In this document: piece by piece, positions 35,680 through 44,652 of the stretch
Layout: each line of letters begins with the position of its first letter
Position numbering within the stretch: the first letter of the stretch is position 1
NCBI RefSeq assembly: GCF_000243675.2
Contig: NZ_AHMM02000015.1
Span: forward strand, 372,001-436,000
Direction: 5' to 3'
Length of the DNA: 64,000 nt
DNA from: Leptospira inadai serovar Lyme str. 10
Lineage (GTDB): Bacteria > Spirochaetota > Leptospiria > Leptospirales > Leptospiraceae
Position numbers and translations under genes: made by a program
The notes under the pieces: model-generated
What the model was told of the DNA's origin: nothing
What the model saw: the letters and a program-made list of their open reading frames with translations, nothing else
Databases searched by the model: none

Positions 35680-37023
35680 ATGAAAATTTTCATCGTAGAC
35701 GACGAACTCGAAATCCGAAAATCCCTCAAGGATATCTTGGAGGATGAGCATTACGAAGTTGAGCATTTCGCGAACGGCAGATCTTTTTTGAAACAACTTA
35801 AATCCGAACGACCTAGTCTCGTACTTTTAGACGTTTGGTTAGGAAAAGAAGACGGGCTTACACTTTTGGACGAATGCAAGAAAATTTATCCTACATTGCC
35901 CGTTCTAATGATTTCCGGTCATGGAACGATCGAACTAGCCGTTCAAGCGACAAAGAAAGGGGCTGTCGATTTCCTTGAAAAACCGTTGTCGATAAATAAG
36001 GTATTGGAAGCCGTAGAGGGGGCAGTAATCGGCCAAGGAAGAGTTGAAAGTCCGGAAGTAAAACTGGAATACGATGAAATTTTAGGAAGTTCGACAACCA
36101 TACAAAAGGTTAAATTTGCAATCGCGCAGGCTGCGGCCACGAATGCTCGCGTTTTCATCTACGGAGAAAACGGAACAGGCAAAGAACTGGTGGCGAGAAC
36201 TATATTCAAAAATTCGAAACGAAGAGACCAGGCATATGTCGAAGTCAACTGCGCGGCGATTCCGGAAGAACTAATCGAATCCGAATTATTCGGGTATGTG
36301 AAAGGAGCTTTTACCGGTGCCACCGAATCGAGAATAGGGAAATTCGAAGCCGCAAACGGAGGAACTTTATTCTTAGACGAAATCTGCGATATGTCCTTAT
36401 CTACCCAGGCAAAAGTGCTCAGAATTCTGCAAGAACAGCGATTCGAAAAACTGGGAAGTACGGAGACGATTTCGGTGGATGTTCGGATTATTGCCGCGAC
36501 GAATATACCGGTTGAAGAAGCGATCAAGGAAGGCAAATTTCGCGAGGATCTGTACTATCGATTGAACGTAATTCCGATCATGATCCCTCCGTTGCGAGAT
36601 CGCAAATCCGATATCCCGTTATTAGTCGATCATTACGTCGCACTCATCTTAGCGGAGAATCATTTACCGCCTAAAAAAATCGAGAATGAGGCAATTTCAA
36701 TTCTTGAGAATCATTTCTGGCCGGGTAACATCAGAGAATTGAAAAACGTCATCGAACGTCTCTGCATTATGACGGTAGGGGATACGATTCGATCCCAAGA
36801 TGTCAAAGATTCGCTGACCGGTTTTCTCAAGGCGAACGATTTAGTCGAAAAAGGGGATTTTAAGAGGGCTAAGGAGGAATTTGAAAAGCAATATATAATT
36901 AAAACTTTGCAAATGAACGAAGGGAATGTCTCGAAAACGTCCAAGGCTCTCGGTATTGAACGGTCGCATCTTTACCGCAAAATGAAATCACTCGGGATCC
37001 AAGCGGAGGATATCCATGACTAA
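35680..37023 (+). CDS. ntrX: NtrX/NtrC-like sigma-54-dependent response regulator
   Basis: A 447-residue enhancer-binding protein. The receiver has acidic pair D7-D8 and phosphoacceptor D51 (LLDVWL). The AAA+ domain shows Walker A GENGTGKEL, the GAFTGA loop that contacts sigma-54 and the FLDEICDMS Walker B. A Fis-type helix-turn-helix ends the protein (NVSKTSKALGIERSHLYRKM). It would activate promoters read by the rpoN product encoded nearby, after phosphorylation by the upstream kinase. It overlaps the next gene by eight bases. Confidence 0.93.
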   Translation: MKIFIVDDELEIRKSLKDILEDEHYEVEHFANGRSFLKQLKSERPSLVLLDVWLGKEDGLTLLDECKKIYPTLPVLMISGHGTIELAVQATKKGAVDFLEKPLSINKVLEAVEGAVIGQGRVESPEVKLEYDEILGSSTTIQKVKFAIAQAAATNARVFIYGENGTGKELVARTIFKNSKRRDQAYVEVNCAAIPEELIESELFGYVKGAFTGATESRIGKFEAANGGTLFLDEICDMSLSTQAKVLRILQEQRFEKLGSTETISVDVRIIAATNIPVEEAIKEGKFREDLYYRLNVIPIMIPPLRDRKSDIPLLVDHYVALILAENHLPPKKIENEAISILENHFWPGNIRELKNVIERLCIMTVGDTIRSQDVKDSLTGFLKANDLVEKGDFKRAKEEFEKQYIIKTLQMNEGNVSKTSKALGIERSHLYRKMKSLGIQAEDIHD

Positions 37024-37864
37024 CACACCGACTCCTCTTCAAGAATTGAAGGGCATCCTACAAGATCTTAGATTTCTAATCAAGAAGGAGGATTTTCCGA
37101 TTTTTCGAAAGCAGGGAGAACCCGATCCTCAAACAATGGAAATGGTCTGGAAAGAAAATTGGAGTTTTGGGTCCGCATCAGCCCAATCAGGAATCGCAAC
37201 TGAAACCCGCGGGGTTCAAGTTAGAATACCTCCGAAAGAGCAGGATAGGAATTTTTCCTGCAAACTTTGTCCGGAGCGCTTAAGCGCAGTTCGCCATTTT
37301 ATCGTTCGAGGAAGAAAGAAAATCTTGGTTCTTCATTACACCGGCGAATTTCAGCCGAATAAACCTTCCTATGCTAAGACTTCACCTCAAAGAATTTTCA
37401 GAACGTCTGAAGCCGAAAATTTATTCGATCGGATGATCCAAAAGGAATTCGGATTTTCAATGCGGGAATTTTATTATCAGGAATATCCGGCTTGCCTATT
37501 TTCTCAGGATCGGTCGAGCGAACTCGACTGGAAACGAAGAGTCGAAAATTGCCAAGTTCACGTAAAGGAAACTATTCAAAAAGAAGGAATCAAAGGTATT
37601 ATATTGCTCGGCGCAGCGGCGACGTTGGCATTCGGAAAAGAAGAGGCGGCTAGACTTCTAGGAAAGAGGGTGGAATTCGAACCTGGAGTTCCCATGGTTA
37701 TATTACGTTCTCCTGAAGCAATTCTCGCCTCGGAACAAAAAAGAAAAGTAGCTTCGTCGGATAGCGCGGAGTTCAGGGAAGCGAAGAAAAAGGAAATCGA
37801 AGTGAAGGAAAGCGTTCTTTCCCAATTAAATCTATTTCACCAAGAGGTTAAAGATCGGATTTGA
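37016..37864 (+). CDS. Uracil-DNA-glycosylase-like protein with iron-sulphur cysteines and degenerate active site
   Basis: A 282-residue protein resembling family 4/5 uracil-DNA glycosylases. Cysteines C82, C85 (SCKLCPER), C160 (YPACLF) and C179 (ENCQVH) follow the C-x2-C-x(n)-C-x(18)-C spacing that holds a 4Fe-4S cluster in that family. IKGIILLGAAATLAFG fits the conserved strand after the cluster. But the catalytic GEAPG loop is replaced by HYTGEF, and the HPS motif by LRSPEA. It may bind DNA without excising uracil, or act on another substrate. It is coupled by a TTGA overlap to priA, suggesting a repair or replication-restart context. Confidence 0.6.
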   Translation: MTNTPTPLQELKGILQDLRFLIKKEDFPIFRKQGEPDPQTMEMVWKENWSFGSASAQSGIATETRGVQVRIPPKEQDRNFSCKLCPERLSAVRHFIVRGRKKILVLHYTGEFQPNKPSYAKTSPQRIFRTSEAENLFDRMIQKEFGFSMREFYYQEYPACLFSQDRSSELDWKRRVENCQVHVKETIQKEGIKGIILLGAAATLAFGKEEAARLLGKRVEFEPGVPMVILRSPEAILASEQKRKVASSDSAEFREAKKKEIEVKESVLSQLNLFHQEVKDRI

Positions 37865-39804
37865 TTCGTTACGCCGAAATCGCTTTTGACCTTCCCATTC
37901 AAGAAGACACCTTCACTTACGAAGTTCCCCCGGAAACGCCTATCGGAGTGCGAGTAAGAGCGCAATTGAGAGGCCGCAAAGAAGAGGGGATCGTCATATC
38001 GGTCCATTCCAACGAGCCTAACTATAAGGTTCTTCGGATTGAAAAAATTATCGATAAGATTCCGGTCATAAACGACGAGCAGATTAAACTCGCCTTCTGG
38101 ATGAAGGAACAGTATCTTTCCTCTTTGGGCGAATGCATACATAAGATGATTCCCAAGGGAAGGAGGCATTCTAAAGTTACCTTCGATCGGGAAGAAACGG
38201 AATCTCTTCCGTTACCGTTAAACGACGAGCAGCAACAGGCATACGAGAATATTAAAAGCGATTTCGGTAAAGATGCGGTTCATCTACTTTTCGGAATTAC
38301 CGGAAGTGGAAAAACCGAAATCTACTTACATTTAATCGGGGATTTATTAAAGAAAAGCGATAGAGGCGTCTTACTTCTCGTTCCCGAGATCGGATTAACG
38401 TATCATATTATCCGAAAACTGGAAGCCGTATTTCCCGGACAAATCGCACTATTGCATTCCGCATTGAAAGTGTCGGAACGCTTTAAGGCGTACACGGATT
38501 TATTGCAGGGAAAGAAAAGGATCGCGGTAGGAACTCGATCGGCAGTCTTCGCCCCGGTTCAAAAACTCGGCCTGATCGTTATAGACGAGGAGCACGACGG
38601 CTCTTTTAAAGAGCATTCCTCTCCCAGGTATCATGCTCGTCAGGTCGCTCTTCAAAGATGTAGGGAGAACAAGGCGGTTTTAGTTTTGGGCTCTGCAACT
38701 CCCGCACTGGAAGTCTACCACTTAGCGATCACCGGTAAAATCGGCTTACAAATTCTTAGTAAACGCCCGGGGAATGCCAAACCGCCTCTCGTGAGGGTCG
38801 TGGAAAATCGGAAAGACTCCCGACTCATAACTTCGGAACTCGGCTTTGCGATAAAGCAGCGCTTGGACAAAAAGGAACAAGTAATTCTACTGCTAAACAG
38901 AAGAGGCTATAGCCCCTTATTATATTCCGAAAATGAAAAGTCCTACGTTCCTTGCCCCAACTGTACATCGCATCTATGCTTTCATAAAAAAGGATCCGTC
39001 ATTTGTCATCTTTGCGGATATACGGACTCGTTGACGCACCTGGAAGCGACCAGAGGAGAAAAATTAGTATTACTAGGAACCGGTACCCAAAAATTGGAAG
39101 AACATCTTTTGGAAACCTTTCCAGGTTCCAAGATCGAACGCCTGGATCAAGATTCGATCCAGGATCGGTCCCTGCTGACGGAAGTGATAGGCAGACTCGT
39201 TCATGGGGAAATCGATATACTAACCGGAACTCAAATGATCTCGAAAGGGTTGGATGCGGGAAGAGTTACTTTGGTAGGAGTTTTAAACGCAGGGATCGGA
39301 TTAGGTCTGCCCGATTTCAGGGCAGGAGAGCGAGTTTTTTCCCTGTTAACTCAGGTAGCAGGACGAGCGGGAAGAGCCGATTTACTCGGAGAAGTCATTA
39401 TAGAGACTCTTACACCGGACCATCCGATCATTCGCATGGCCATCGACCAGAACTACGTAAAATTTTACGATTCCGAACTTCCGATTCGAAAAGAACTATT
39501 CTATCCTCCGTATTCGAGACTTGTCCGAATCCTCTCCAGATCGCCCGATGAACAAGCATCTCTAAAAGCGATCGAAGCGGCTTCTAGGATTATTAAACGA
39601 CATCTTCCGGATCCCCAGACGGTCCTCCTCGGCCCTGCACCTTGTCCATTTTATAAGATAGATAAAAACTTTCGGAATCATTTACTCATCAAAACGACCA
39701 CTCCGAGTAAATGGAGAGACGTCCTGCGAGAGGAGGTAAGAACGATAAAAATTCCTAAAAACGTTTACTTGGAATTGGATTTTGATCCAGTGGACCTCGT
39801 CTGA
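37861..39804 (+). CDS. priA: Primosomal protein N' (replication restart helicase PriA)
   Basis: A 647-residue superfamily 2 helicase. The DNA-binding N-domain starts YAEIAFDLPI-type; Walker A is GITGSGKTEIYL, and the DEEH box is VIDEEHDGSFKEH. RRGYSPLLY and LGTGTQKLEEHL follow the family order. Of the two zinc sites of PriA only one is present (C365, C368, C382, C385). The other four cysteines, which should lie in the LLYSE and LTHLEATRG regions, are missing. The protein is shorter than E. coli PriA (732). The TTG start overlaps the upstream stop. Confidence 0.95.
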   Translation: MIRYAEIAFDLPIQEDTFTYEVPPETPIGVRVRAQLRGRKEEGIVISVHSNEPNYKVLRIEKIIDKIPVINDEQIKLAFWMKEQYLSSLGECIHKMIPKGRRHSKVTFDREETESLPLPLNDEQQQAYENIKSDFGKDAVHLLFGITGSGKTEIYLHLIGDLLKKSDRGVLLLVPEIGLTYHIIRKLEAVFPGQIALLHSALKVSERFKAYTDLLQGKKRIAVGTRSAVFAPVQKLGLIVIDEEHDGSFKEHSSPRYHARQVALQRCRENKAVLVLGSATPALEVYHLAITGKIGLQILSKRPGNAKPPLVRVVENRKDSRLITSELGFAIKQRLDKKEQVILLLNRRGYSPLLYSENEKSYVPCPNCTSHLCFHKKGSVICHLCGYTDSLTHLEATRGEKLVLLGTGTQKLEEHLLETFPGSKIERLDQDSIQDRSLLTEVIGRLVHGEIDILTGTQMISKGLDAGRVTLVGVLNAGIGLGLPDFRAGERVFSLLTQVAGRAGRADLLGEVIIETLTPDHPIIRMAIDQNYVKFYDSELPIRKELFYPPYSRLVRILSRSPDEQASLKAIEAASRIIKRHLPDPQTVLLGPAPCPFYKIDKNFRNHLLIKTTTPSKWRDVLREEVRTIKIPKNVYLELDFDPVDLV

Positions 39805-40748
39805 TGAAAATCGCTTTTTTCGGCACACCGGAACATTCCGCTAAACTTCTTTCTTCACTCTTGGAAGAGCAGGATATCGAAATTCTGTTTGTCGTAACAA
39901 ATCCCGATCGTCCCAAAGGTCGGAGTAAAACCCCGAGCCCGAGTCCGGTCAAAGAAGTCGCACAACGTGCAGGATTACCCGTATTTCAATTCGAATCCAT
40001 TAAAAAGGAAAAGGAGAAGGCTGTCCGAGAATTCTCCCGGTTTCCGGTCGAGTTATACCTAGTCTTCGCGTATGGATCCATCCTACCGAAAGAAGTATTT
40101 CAATTTCCCAAATTCGGATCGATTAACTTACACGGATCCCTTCTACCCGAATTGCGTGGCGCGTCGCCTGTGCAAACCGCTCTTTGGAAAGGATACTCGA
40201 AGACCGGTATCAGTATTCAATATATAGGCGAGGGAATGGACGAAGGAGATATCATCCAGGCCAAAGAAATTACGATTTCTATGGAAGATGATACGGGAAC
40301 TCTGATGGACCGGATTACCCAAGCGGGAACCGAATGTATAAAGCCCCTAATCCAGGGAAATAGATCGGAACGCTTTCCGGCGATCGCCCAAGATCATTCC
40401 CAAGCGACCTATTGTACGAAACTGAAATCGGAGGATCGAATCCTAGAGTTTACTCTTCCTGCTATCGACGTTCATAATCGGATTCGCGCCCTGGCTCCCG
40501 ATCCTGGAGCGGTTTGCAATTTTCGAGACAAACGACTCGTTCTGCGAAAAACCGTTTGGACCGATATCGTAGAATCGCCTATTATACCGGGGAGATTGAA
40601 ACGAATGGACAGAAAAGGCCTTCTTTTTCAGTGTGGAGATGGTCGATTCTTGGAAATCATCTCTCTTCAACCGGAGAATAAGAACCGCATGAGTGCGGCG
40701 GATTTCCTGAACGGCTTCCGCATCACAGAAGAGGATCGGTTCCAGTGA
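39804..40748 (+). CDS. fmt: Methionyl-tRNA formyltransferase
   Basis: A 314-residue enzyme that formylates initiator Met-tRNA. MKIAFFGTPEHSA at the start, the SINLHGSLLPELRGASPVQ catalytic segment (Asn-His pair and SLLP loop) and GMDEGDII are family motifs. The C-terminal OB-fold domain (AIDVHNRIRALAP) is present. It overlaps the priA stop by one base; priA-fmt adjacency is conserved in many bacteria. Confidence 0.96.
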   Translation: MKIAFFGTPEHSAKLLSSLLEEQDIEILFVVTNPDRPKGRSKTPSPSPVKEVAQRAGLPVFQFESIKKEKEKAVREFSRFPVELYLVFAYGSILPKEVFQFPKFGSINLHGSLLPELRGASPVQTALWKGYSKTGISIQYIGEGMDEGDIIQAKEITISMEDDTGTLMDRITQAGTECIKPLIQGNRSERFPAIAQDHSQATYCTKLKSEDRILEFTLPAIDVHNRIRALAPDPGAVCNFRDKRLVLRKTVWTDIVESPIIPGRLKRMDRKGLLFQCGDGRFLEIISLQPENKNRMSAADFLNGFRITEEDRFQ

Positions 40749-41746
40749 CTCAGGAAGAACTCCGTTCCAAATACCTCCCGATCGGAGGTTATCTATTTTT
40801 TATCGCATTCGGTTTGGTCGTTTTTTTTATCGCGGCTTTTCTCGTCGTTTTTGTTCGAACCAAAAGTTCTACTTTGGTTGTCATGCCCGATGTCGTCGGG
40901 AAGTCCTATAATGAAGTGCATAATGAACTGAGTCGCCTTCAGTTGAAGATTCGACTCGAATCCAAACGATATCCGGATAAGACGGATGGAATCATCATTT
41001 ATCAATCCATCCGTCCGGGGCGAGAAATAGAGGCCGGATCAAAAGTTTCCTTAACGGTGAATATCGGGTTGGATCGACTCATTATGCCCGAATTGAAAGG
41101 ACAAACATTGGCTTCGGCAAAGAACGCTCTTGAAAAAGTCCTATCGGGAGAAACGTACGTATCCCTTCAACTGGGTGGGGTAACTTATGTGGAGCCCAAG
41201 GAAGGTGAACTTCCGGACACGGTCGTAGATCAAATTCCCGAAGCCGGAAAAAATACAACGGCAAGAGAGAAAGTCTTTCTGTTAGTCACGAAAGCTCCTG
41301 CGAAAAAGAAAGAGGGCGAGTCCCAGACCCTGGATTTTAAACCCGGCGACTCCTTTGTGTTTGCGCAACGAACATTGGCTCAGGCTGGAATTCCTTCCAA
41401 GGCCGATATAGTCGAAACGAAATTTCGCCCTGAAAGCGGAAAAATCGAATCGGCGCAAAAGATCGGTTCCGAATATCGGTTCAAAGTATTTTATTTCGAG
41501 CCGGAAGATCGGGTGGAAAGCGGCTATGAAAGTTTCGAGTATAAGATTCGAGATAGCGGAAATTATAAATTAATTCTGAAAGACCAAAAAGACGAATCGA
41601 AGCAAGTCGAGTTATCCGCGGCTACCCCGTATCAAGAAGGGGAAAAAATCCAGACAGTATTTTATCGGGCGGGGGATGTCACTCTGGTCTTGTTGGATCA
41701 ATCCGGCTCGAAAGTAAAATCCAAAGACTACGAGAACGAATTTTGA
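40745..41746 (+). CDS. Membrane-anchored PASTA-domain protein without kinase domain
   Basis: A 333-residue protein with one transmembrane segment (about residues 14-36) and an outside region of PASTA repeats: [19 protein letters not shown] (about 46-111), [19 protein letters not shown] (about 114-187) and a third degenerate one (about 195-255). The last 80 residues ([13 protein letters not shown] onward) form a different beta-rich tail. PASTA domains bind muropeptides or lipid II in Ser/Thr kinases and PBPs; no kinase or transpeptidase domain is present. Its place between fmt and rpe is where Firmicutes carry the PASTA kinase prkC. The GTG start overlaps the fmt stop. Confidence 0.82.
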   Translation: MTQEELRSKYLPIGGYLFFIAFGLVVFFIAAFLVVFVRTKSSTLVVMPDVVGKSYNEVHNELSRLQLKIRLESKRYPDKTDGIIIYQSIRPGREIEAGSKVSLTVNIGLDRLIMPELKGQTLASAKNALEKVLSGETYVSLQLGGVTYVEPKEGELPDTVVDQIPEAGKNTTAREKVFLLVTKAPAKKKEGESQTLDFKPGDSFVFAQRTLAQAGIPSKADIVETKFRPESGKIESAQKIGSEYRFKVFYFEPEDRVESGYESFEYKIRDSGNYKLILKDQKDESKQVELSAATPYQEGEKIQTVFYRAGDVTLVLLDQSGSKVKSKDYENEF

Positions 41747-42393
41747 AAATCTCCGCCTCCATCTTAGCGACACAGCTAACTTCGCTTTCTTCCCAAATCC
41801 CTTCTTTCCTGCAAGAAAACATCGATTTGATTCATATGGATGTGATGGATGGAAATTTCGTACCCCAAATCAGCTTTGGAGAAGCGATCACTAAAGAAGT
41901 AAAGGATATGACTTCGATCCCCTTAGACGTACATCTAATGGTTGAAAAACCGGAAAATCACGTTCCTAAATATTATGAATTGAATCCTTACTGTATTACA
42001 TTTCATGCGGAGACCACAAGATTCCCGATTCGCTTGGCCCAAGAAATCAGGAAGAACGGTCCCAAAGTAGGCGTTTCTCTAAATCCGGGCACTCCTGTTT
42101 CTGCCTTAGAAACCCTGCTACCTTACATTGATTTAGTGCTGATCATGACGGTCGAACCCGGTTTCTACGGTCAGAAGTTCGTTGAGGGAGGAATCGAGAA
42201 GATTCAGAAAGTGAAATCTTTGATTTCTCCATACCGGATTGAATTGGAAGTAGATGGTGGCGTTAACGACTCGAATATTCGAGACCTGGCAAAGGCCGGA
42301 GTGGATATTTGCGTAGTAGGAGCCGGATTATTTAAGTCCGGACATCCGAACGATAACGGAAAAAATCTAAAGAAGCTTGCTTCCGGCATTTAA
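41743..42393 (+). CDS. rpe: Ribulose-phosphate 3-epimerase
   Basis: A 216-residue TIM-barrel enzyme of the pentose phosphate pathway interconverting ribulose 5-phosphate and xylulose 5-phosphate. Motifs [29 protein letters not shown] and [10 protein letters not shown] with ELEVDGGVN are all present, giving the metal-binding His/Asp set. The TTG start overlaps the previous stop (TTGA). It is the last gene of the tightly packed run, followed by a gap of about 160 bases. Confidence 0.97.
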   Translation: MKISASILATQLTSLSSQIPSFLQENIDLIHMDVMDGNFVPQISFGEAITKEVKDMTSIPLDVHLMVEKPENHVPKYYELNPYCITFHAETTRFPIRLAQEIRKNGPKVGVSLNPGTPVSALETLLPYIDLVLIMTVEPGFYGQKFVEGGIEKIQKVKSLISPYRIELEVDGGVNDSNIRDLAKAGVDICVVGAGLFKSGHPNDNGKNLKKLASGI

Positions 42394-42506
42394 AAGGAAA
42401 ACGACTTCCATCAGAAATCGACTTTCCGCTAAGTCAAAGCGAAACAAGGTACATAATGCCGTAAAACCTTGACAGTCGGTAACGGTTCTAAAAAATGGCT
42501 TATTAA

Positions 42507-42529
42507 GGCGAACTGTGCTTCAGTTTGCC
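42507..42529 (+). promoter_or_regulatory. Hairpin in the rpsP leader
   Basis: ggcgaactg (42507-42515) and cagtttgcc (42521-42529) form a 9-bp stem with one G-U pair and a 5-base loop. It ends 26 bases before the TTG start of rpsP, just ahead of the gaagga ribosome-binding site. It may serve autogenous control or mRNA stability of the ribosomal operon; this is inference. A TTGACA hexamer at 42469-42474 lacks a good -10. Confidence 0.45.
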
Positions 42530-42555
42530 ACCGTATCCAACGAAGGATTTTTATT

Positions 42556-42822
42556 TTGGTTAAGATCAGATTACAGAGAACTGGAGCCAAAAACAACCCC
42601 CATTACCGGGTTGTAGCAGCGGACAGCCGCTCTCCGCGCGACGGAAAATTCATTGATATTCTTGGGCATTATCACCCGGCAGAAATCAAAGGACAAACCG
42701 TTTTAGACAAAACGAAAGTTTTGGATTGGCTAAAAAAGGGTGCTCAACCTACGGGAACCGTGCTGAACCTCATTAAGAATGAGGGAATCTGGGCGGAATA
42801 CAAACAAGCCGCTAAGAAGTAA
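42556..42822 (+). CDS. rpsP: 30S ribosomal protein S16
   Basis: An 88-residue S16. The TTG at 42556 is chosen as start because it gives the conserved [20 protein letters not shown] and follows gaagga; upstream codons in frame do not match the family. [17 protein letters not shown] is the family signature. It opens the conserved rpsP-khpA-rimM-trmD-rplS cluster and overlaps khpA by one base. Confidence 0.96.
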   Translation: MVKIRLQRTGAKNNPHYRVVAADSRSPRDGKFIDILGHYHPAEIKGQTVLDKTKVLDWLKKGAQPTGTVLNLIKNEGIWAEYKQAAKK

Positions 42823-43052
42823 TGGAAGAACTAGTCCGCTACATCGTAACTTCCCTGGTAGATTTTCCGGAGGAGATTTCCGTAACGGAAATAGAAGGCG
42901 AGGAGCAAACAGTTTTAGAACTGAGGGTTTCTCCGAAAGACGTGGGGAAAGTGATCGGTAAAAACGGCAGGATTGCAAAATCCCTACGCGCAATTTTGAC
43001 CGCTGCTTCCATTAAAGCAGGTAAGAATATCTCCCTGGAAATTATTGACTGA
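42822..43052 (+). CDS. khpA: KH-domain RNA-binding protein KhpA (YlqC)
   Basis: A 76-residue single KH domain. The [19 protein letters not shown] segment holds the GxxG loop (GKNG) that contacts RNA. KhpA acts with KhpB as a small-RNA/mRNA-binding pair in Gram-positives; its role in spirochaetes is not known to me. Its position after rpsP is conserved (ylqC). Confidence 0.93.
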   Translation: MEELVRYIVTSLVDFPEEISVTEIEGEEQTVLELRVSPKDVGKVIGKNGRIAKSLRAILTAASIKAGKNISLEIID

Positions 43053-43563
43053 GAACCGAATCCTTGTCGGTAAGTTAGGGAAACCCTTTGGGCTAAAGGG
43101 TCTCATCCGGCTTGTCGCCCAAGAAAGCTCTCTTCCTACTCTCAAACACCCTCTGTCCGTCATTCTTCGTTTTCCCGGTAAGCCGGATCTTTCTCTAATA
43201 GTTCTGGAAACGAAAATTCATTCCGGTAGAATTCATCTTCGTTTCCAGGATTATAATACGCCGGAAGACTCTACAAAATTAACCGGAGCTAGCGTATTCC
43301 TGGATCGTTCCGTATTTCCAGCAAGCCGGGGAGATGAATATTATCTGTTCGAACTCCAGGGTCTTCGCGGAATCGCGGAATCCGGTGCGGATTTGAATTG
43401 GGTTTTGGAGGATATCATGGAAAATCCCGCGCATCCGATTTTATTGTTCCGAGACGGAGAGAAGGAGATTCTAATCCCCTTTATCGATCAGTTTGTCGGA
43501 AAGATACTTCTGAACGAAGGGAAAATCTTTCTTAAGAATCCGGAGATTTGGGATGAAGTTTAA
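43045..43563 (+). CDS. rimM: Ribosome maturation factor RimM
   Basis: A 172-residue 30S assembly factor. [16 protein letters not shown] is the N-terminal RimM motif, and the PRC-barrel C-domain includes LPSPxID-like [11 protein letters not shown]. It helps maturation of the 16S 3' domain and binds S19. The TTG start at 43045 lies inside khpA (8-base overlap); it overlaps trmD by 11 bases. Confidence 0.93.
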   Translation: MTENRILVGKLGKPFGLKGLIRLVAQESSLPTLKHPLSVILRFPGKPDLSLIVLETKIHSGRIHLRFQDYNTPEDSTKLTGASVFLDRSVFPASRGDEYYLFELQGLRGIAESGADLNWVLEDIMENPAHPILLFRDGEKEILIPFIDQFVGKILLNEGKIFLKNPEIWDEV

Positions 43564-44221
43564 CTTTATCACTCTCTTTCCCTCGAAAATCCAATCTTAC
43601 TTTGCCGAAGGGCTTCAAGAAAAAGCGATTCGAAACGGAGTCTTTTCGATCGAAATCGTACATCTCCGCGACTATTCCAATAATAAACATCTTAAAGTGG
43701 ACGATACTCCCTACGGCGGAGGACCGGGAATGCTATTAAAAGTCGAGCCGGTGCATCTGGCTCTGGAATCTCTAGGAAAGGAAAAAGGATTGGTGATCAT
43801 GACGACTCCTTCCGGAATTCCCTTCACCCAGGAAATTGCGGTTCAGCTGGCAAGGAAAGACGGCCCCATCACTTTGATATCCGGTTACTACGAAGGCGTG
43901 GATCATCGAGTTACCGAACATCTTGTTGACATAGAACTGTCCCTTGGAAATTATGTAATCTCAGCCGGAGATTTGGCCAGCCTTTGTATAGTAGATGCAG
44001 TGTCCAGGCTTTTGCCGGGATTTATGGGCGACCAAGAAAGTCTGGAAGACGAGTCGCATAATGATCGGGACGTACTAGAATATCCCCAATATACGAAGCC
44101 TTCCGAATATAACGGGTGGAAAGTTCCCGAGGTTCTACTTAGCGGAAATCACGCTGCAATTGAATCTTGGCGCGAAACTAACAGAAAAAGAATCAACCCC
44201 GATAAAACGAGGAATCTATGA
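43553..44221 (+). CDS. trmD: tRNA (guanine-N1)-methyltransferase
   Basis: A 222-residue SPOUT enzyme methylating G37 of t[12 protein letters not shown] at the start, [23 protein letters not shown] and [20 protein letters not shown] (trefoil-knot SAM site) are family motifs. The [24 protein letters not shown] segment is also conserved. It is coupled to rplS by an ATGA overlap. Confidence 0.97.
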   Translation: MKFNFITLFPSKIQSYFAEGLQEKAIRNGVFSIEIVHLRDYSNNKHLKVDDTPYGGGPGMLLKVEPVHLALESLGKEKGLVIMTTPSGIPFTQEIAVQLARKDGPITLISGYYEGVDHRVTEHLVDIELSLGNYVISAGDLASLCIVDAVSRLLPGFMGDQESLEDESHNDRDVLEYPQYTKPSEYNGWKVPEVLLSGNHAAIESWRETNRKRINPDKTRNL

Positions 44222-44646
44222 AAGAACTTCTTAAGGGCGGATTGCCCACTGACGCTAACCGCACCCTGAATTTCAATGTCGGGGATACTGTTAAAGTACA
44301 TTATAAAATCCAAGAATCCGGAAAAGAGCGTATTCAGGTGTATGAAGGAGTCGTGATTTCCATCTCGAACGGCGGTAACGGAAAATCTTTCACCGTACGA
44401 CGTATTTCGTATGACGTCGGTGTCGAACGAGTGTTTCCGCTATATTCACCTCGGATCGCTAAAATCGAGCTGATCCGCAAAGGTCGGGTCCGTCGTTCTA
44501 AACTCTTCTTCCTGCGCGAACGTTCCGGTAAATCGGCTCGTATACGCGAATTGAAAGGCGGAAAAACGTTAGTAGCCGAAGATAAAAAACGTCAGGCAGC
44601 TGCCGACGCAGCGGCAACTACGTCCGGAGCTCCGGCTTCGGAATAA
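44218..44646 (+). CDS. rplS: 50S ribosomal protein L19
   Basis: A 142-residue L19. [23 protein letters not shown] and [23 protein letters not shown] are family hallmarks. A C-terminal Ala-rich tail of about 25 residues ([16 protein letters not shown] end) exceeds the usual length of about 115. This tail is probably disordered and may be lineage-specific. Confidence 0.97.
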   Translation: MKELLKGGLPTDANRTLNFNVGDTVKVHYKIQESGKERIQVYEGVVISISNGGNGKSFTVRRISYDVGVERVFPLYSPRIAKIELIRKGRVRRSKLFFLRERSGKSARIRELKGGKTLVAEDKKRQAAADAAATTSGAPASE

Positions 44647-44652
44647 AAACCT

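Noticed and set aside
39003..39551. A 182-codon plus-strand frame inside priA.
   Set aside because: It is out of frame with the conserved PriA helicase and shows an Arg/Ser-rich shadow composition.
42469..42497. A TTGACA-based promoter for rpsP.
   Set aside because: The -35 hexamer is perfect but the region at 17 bases (AAAATG) is not a -10 element.
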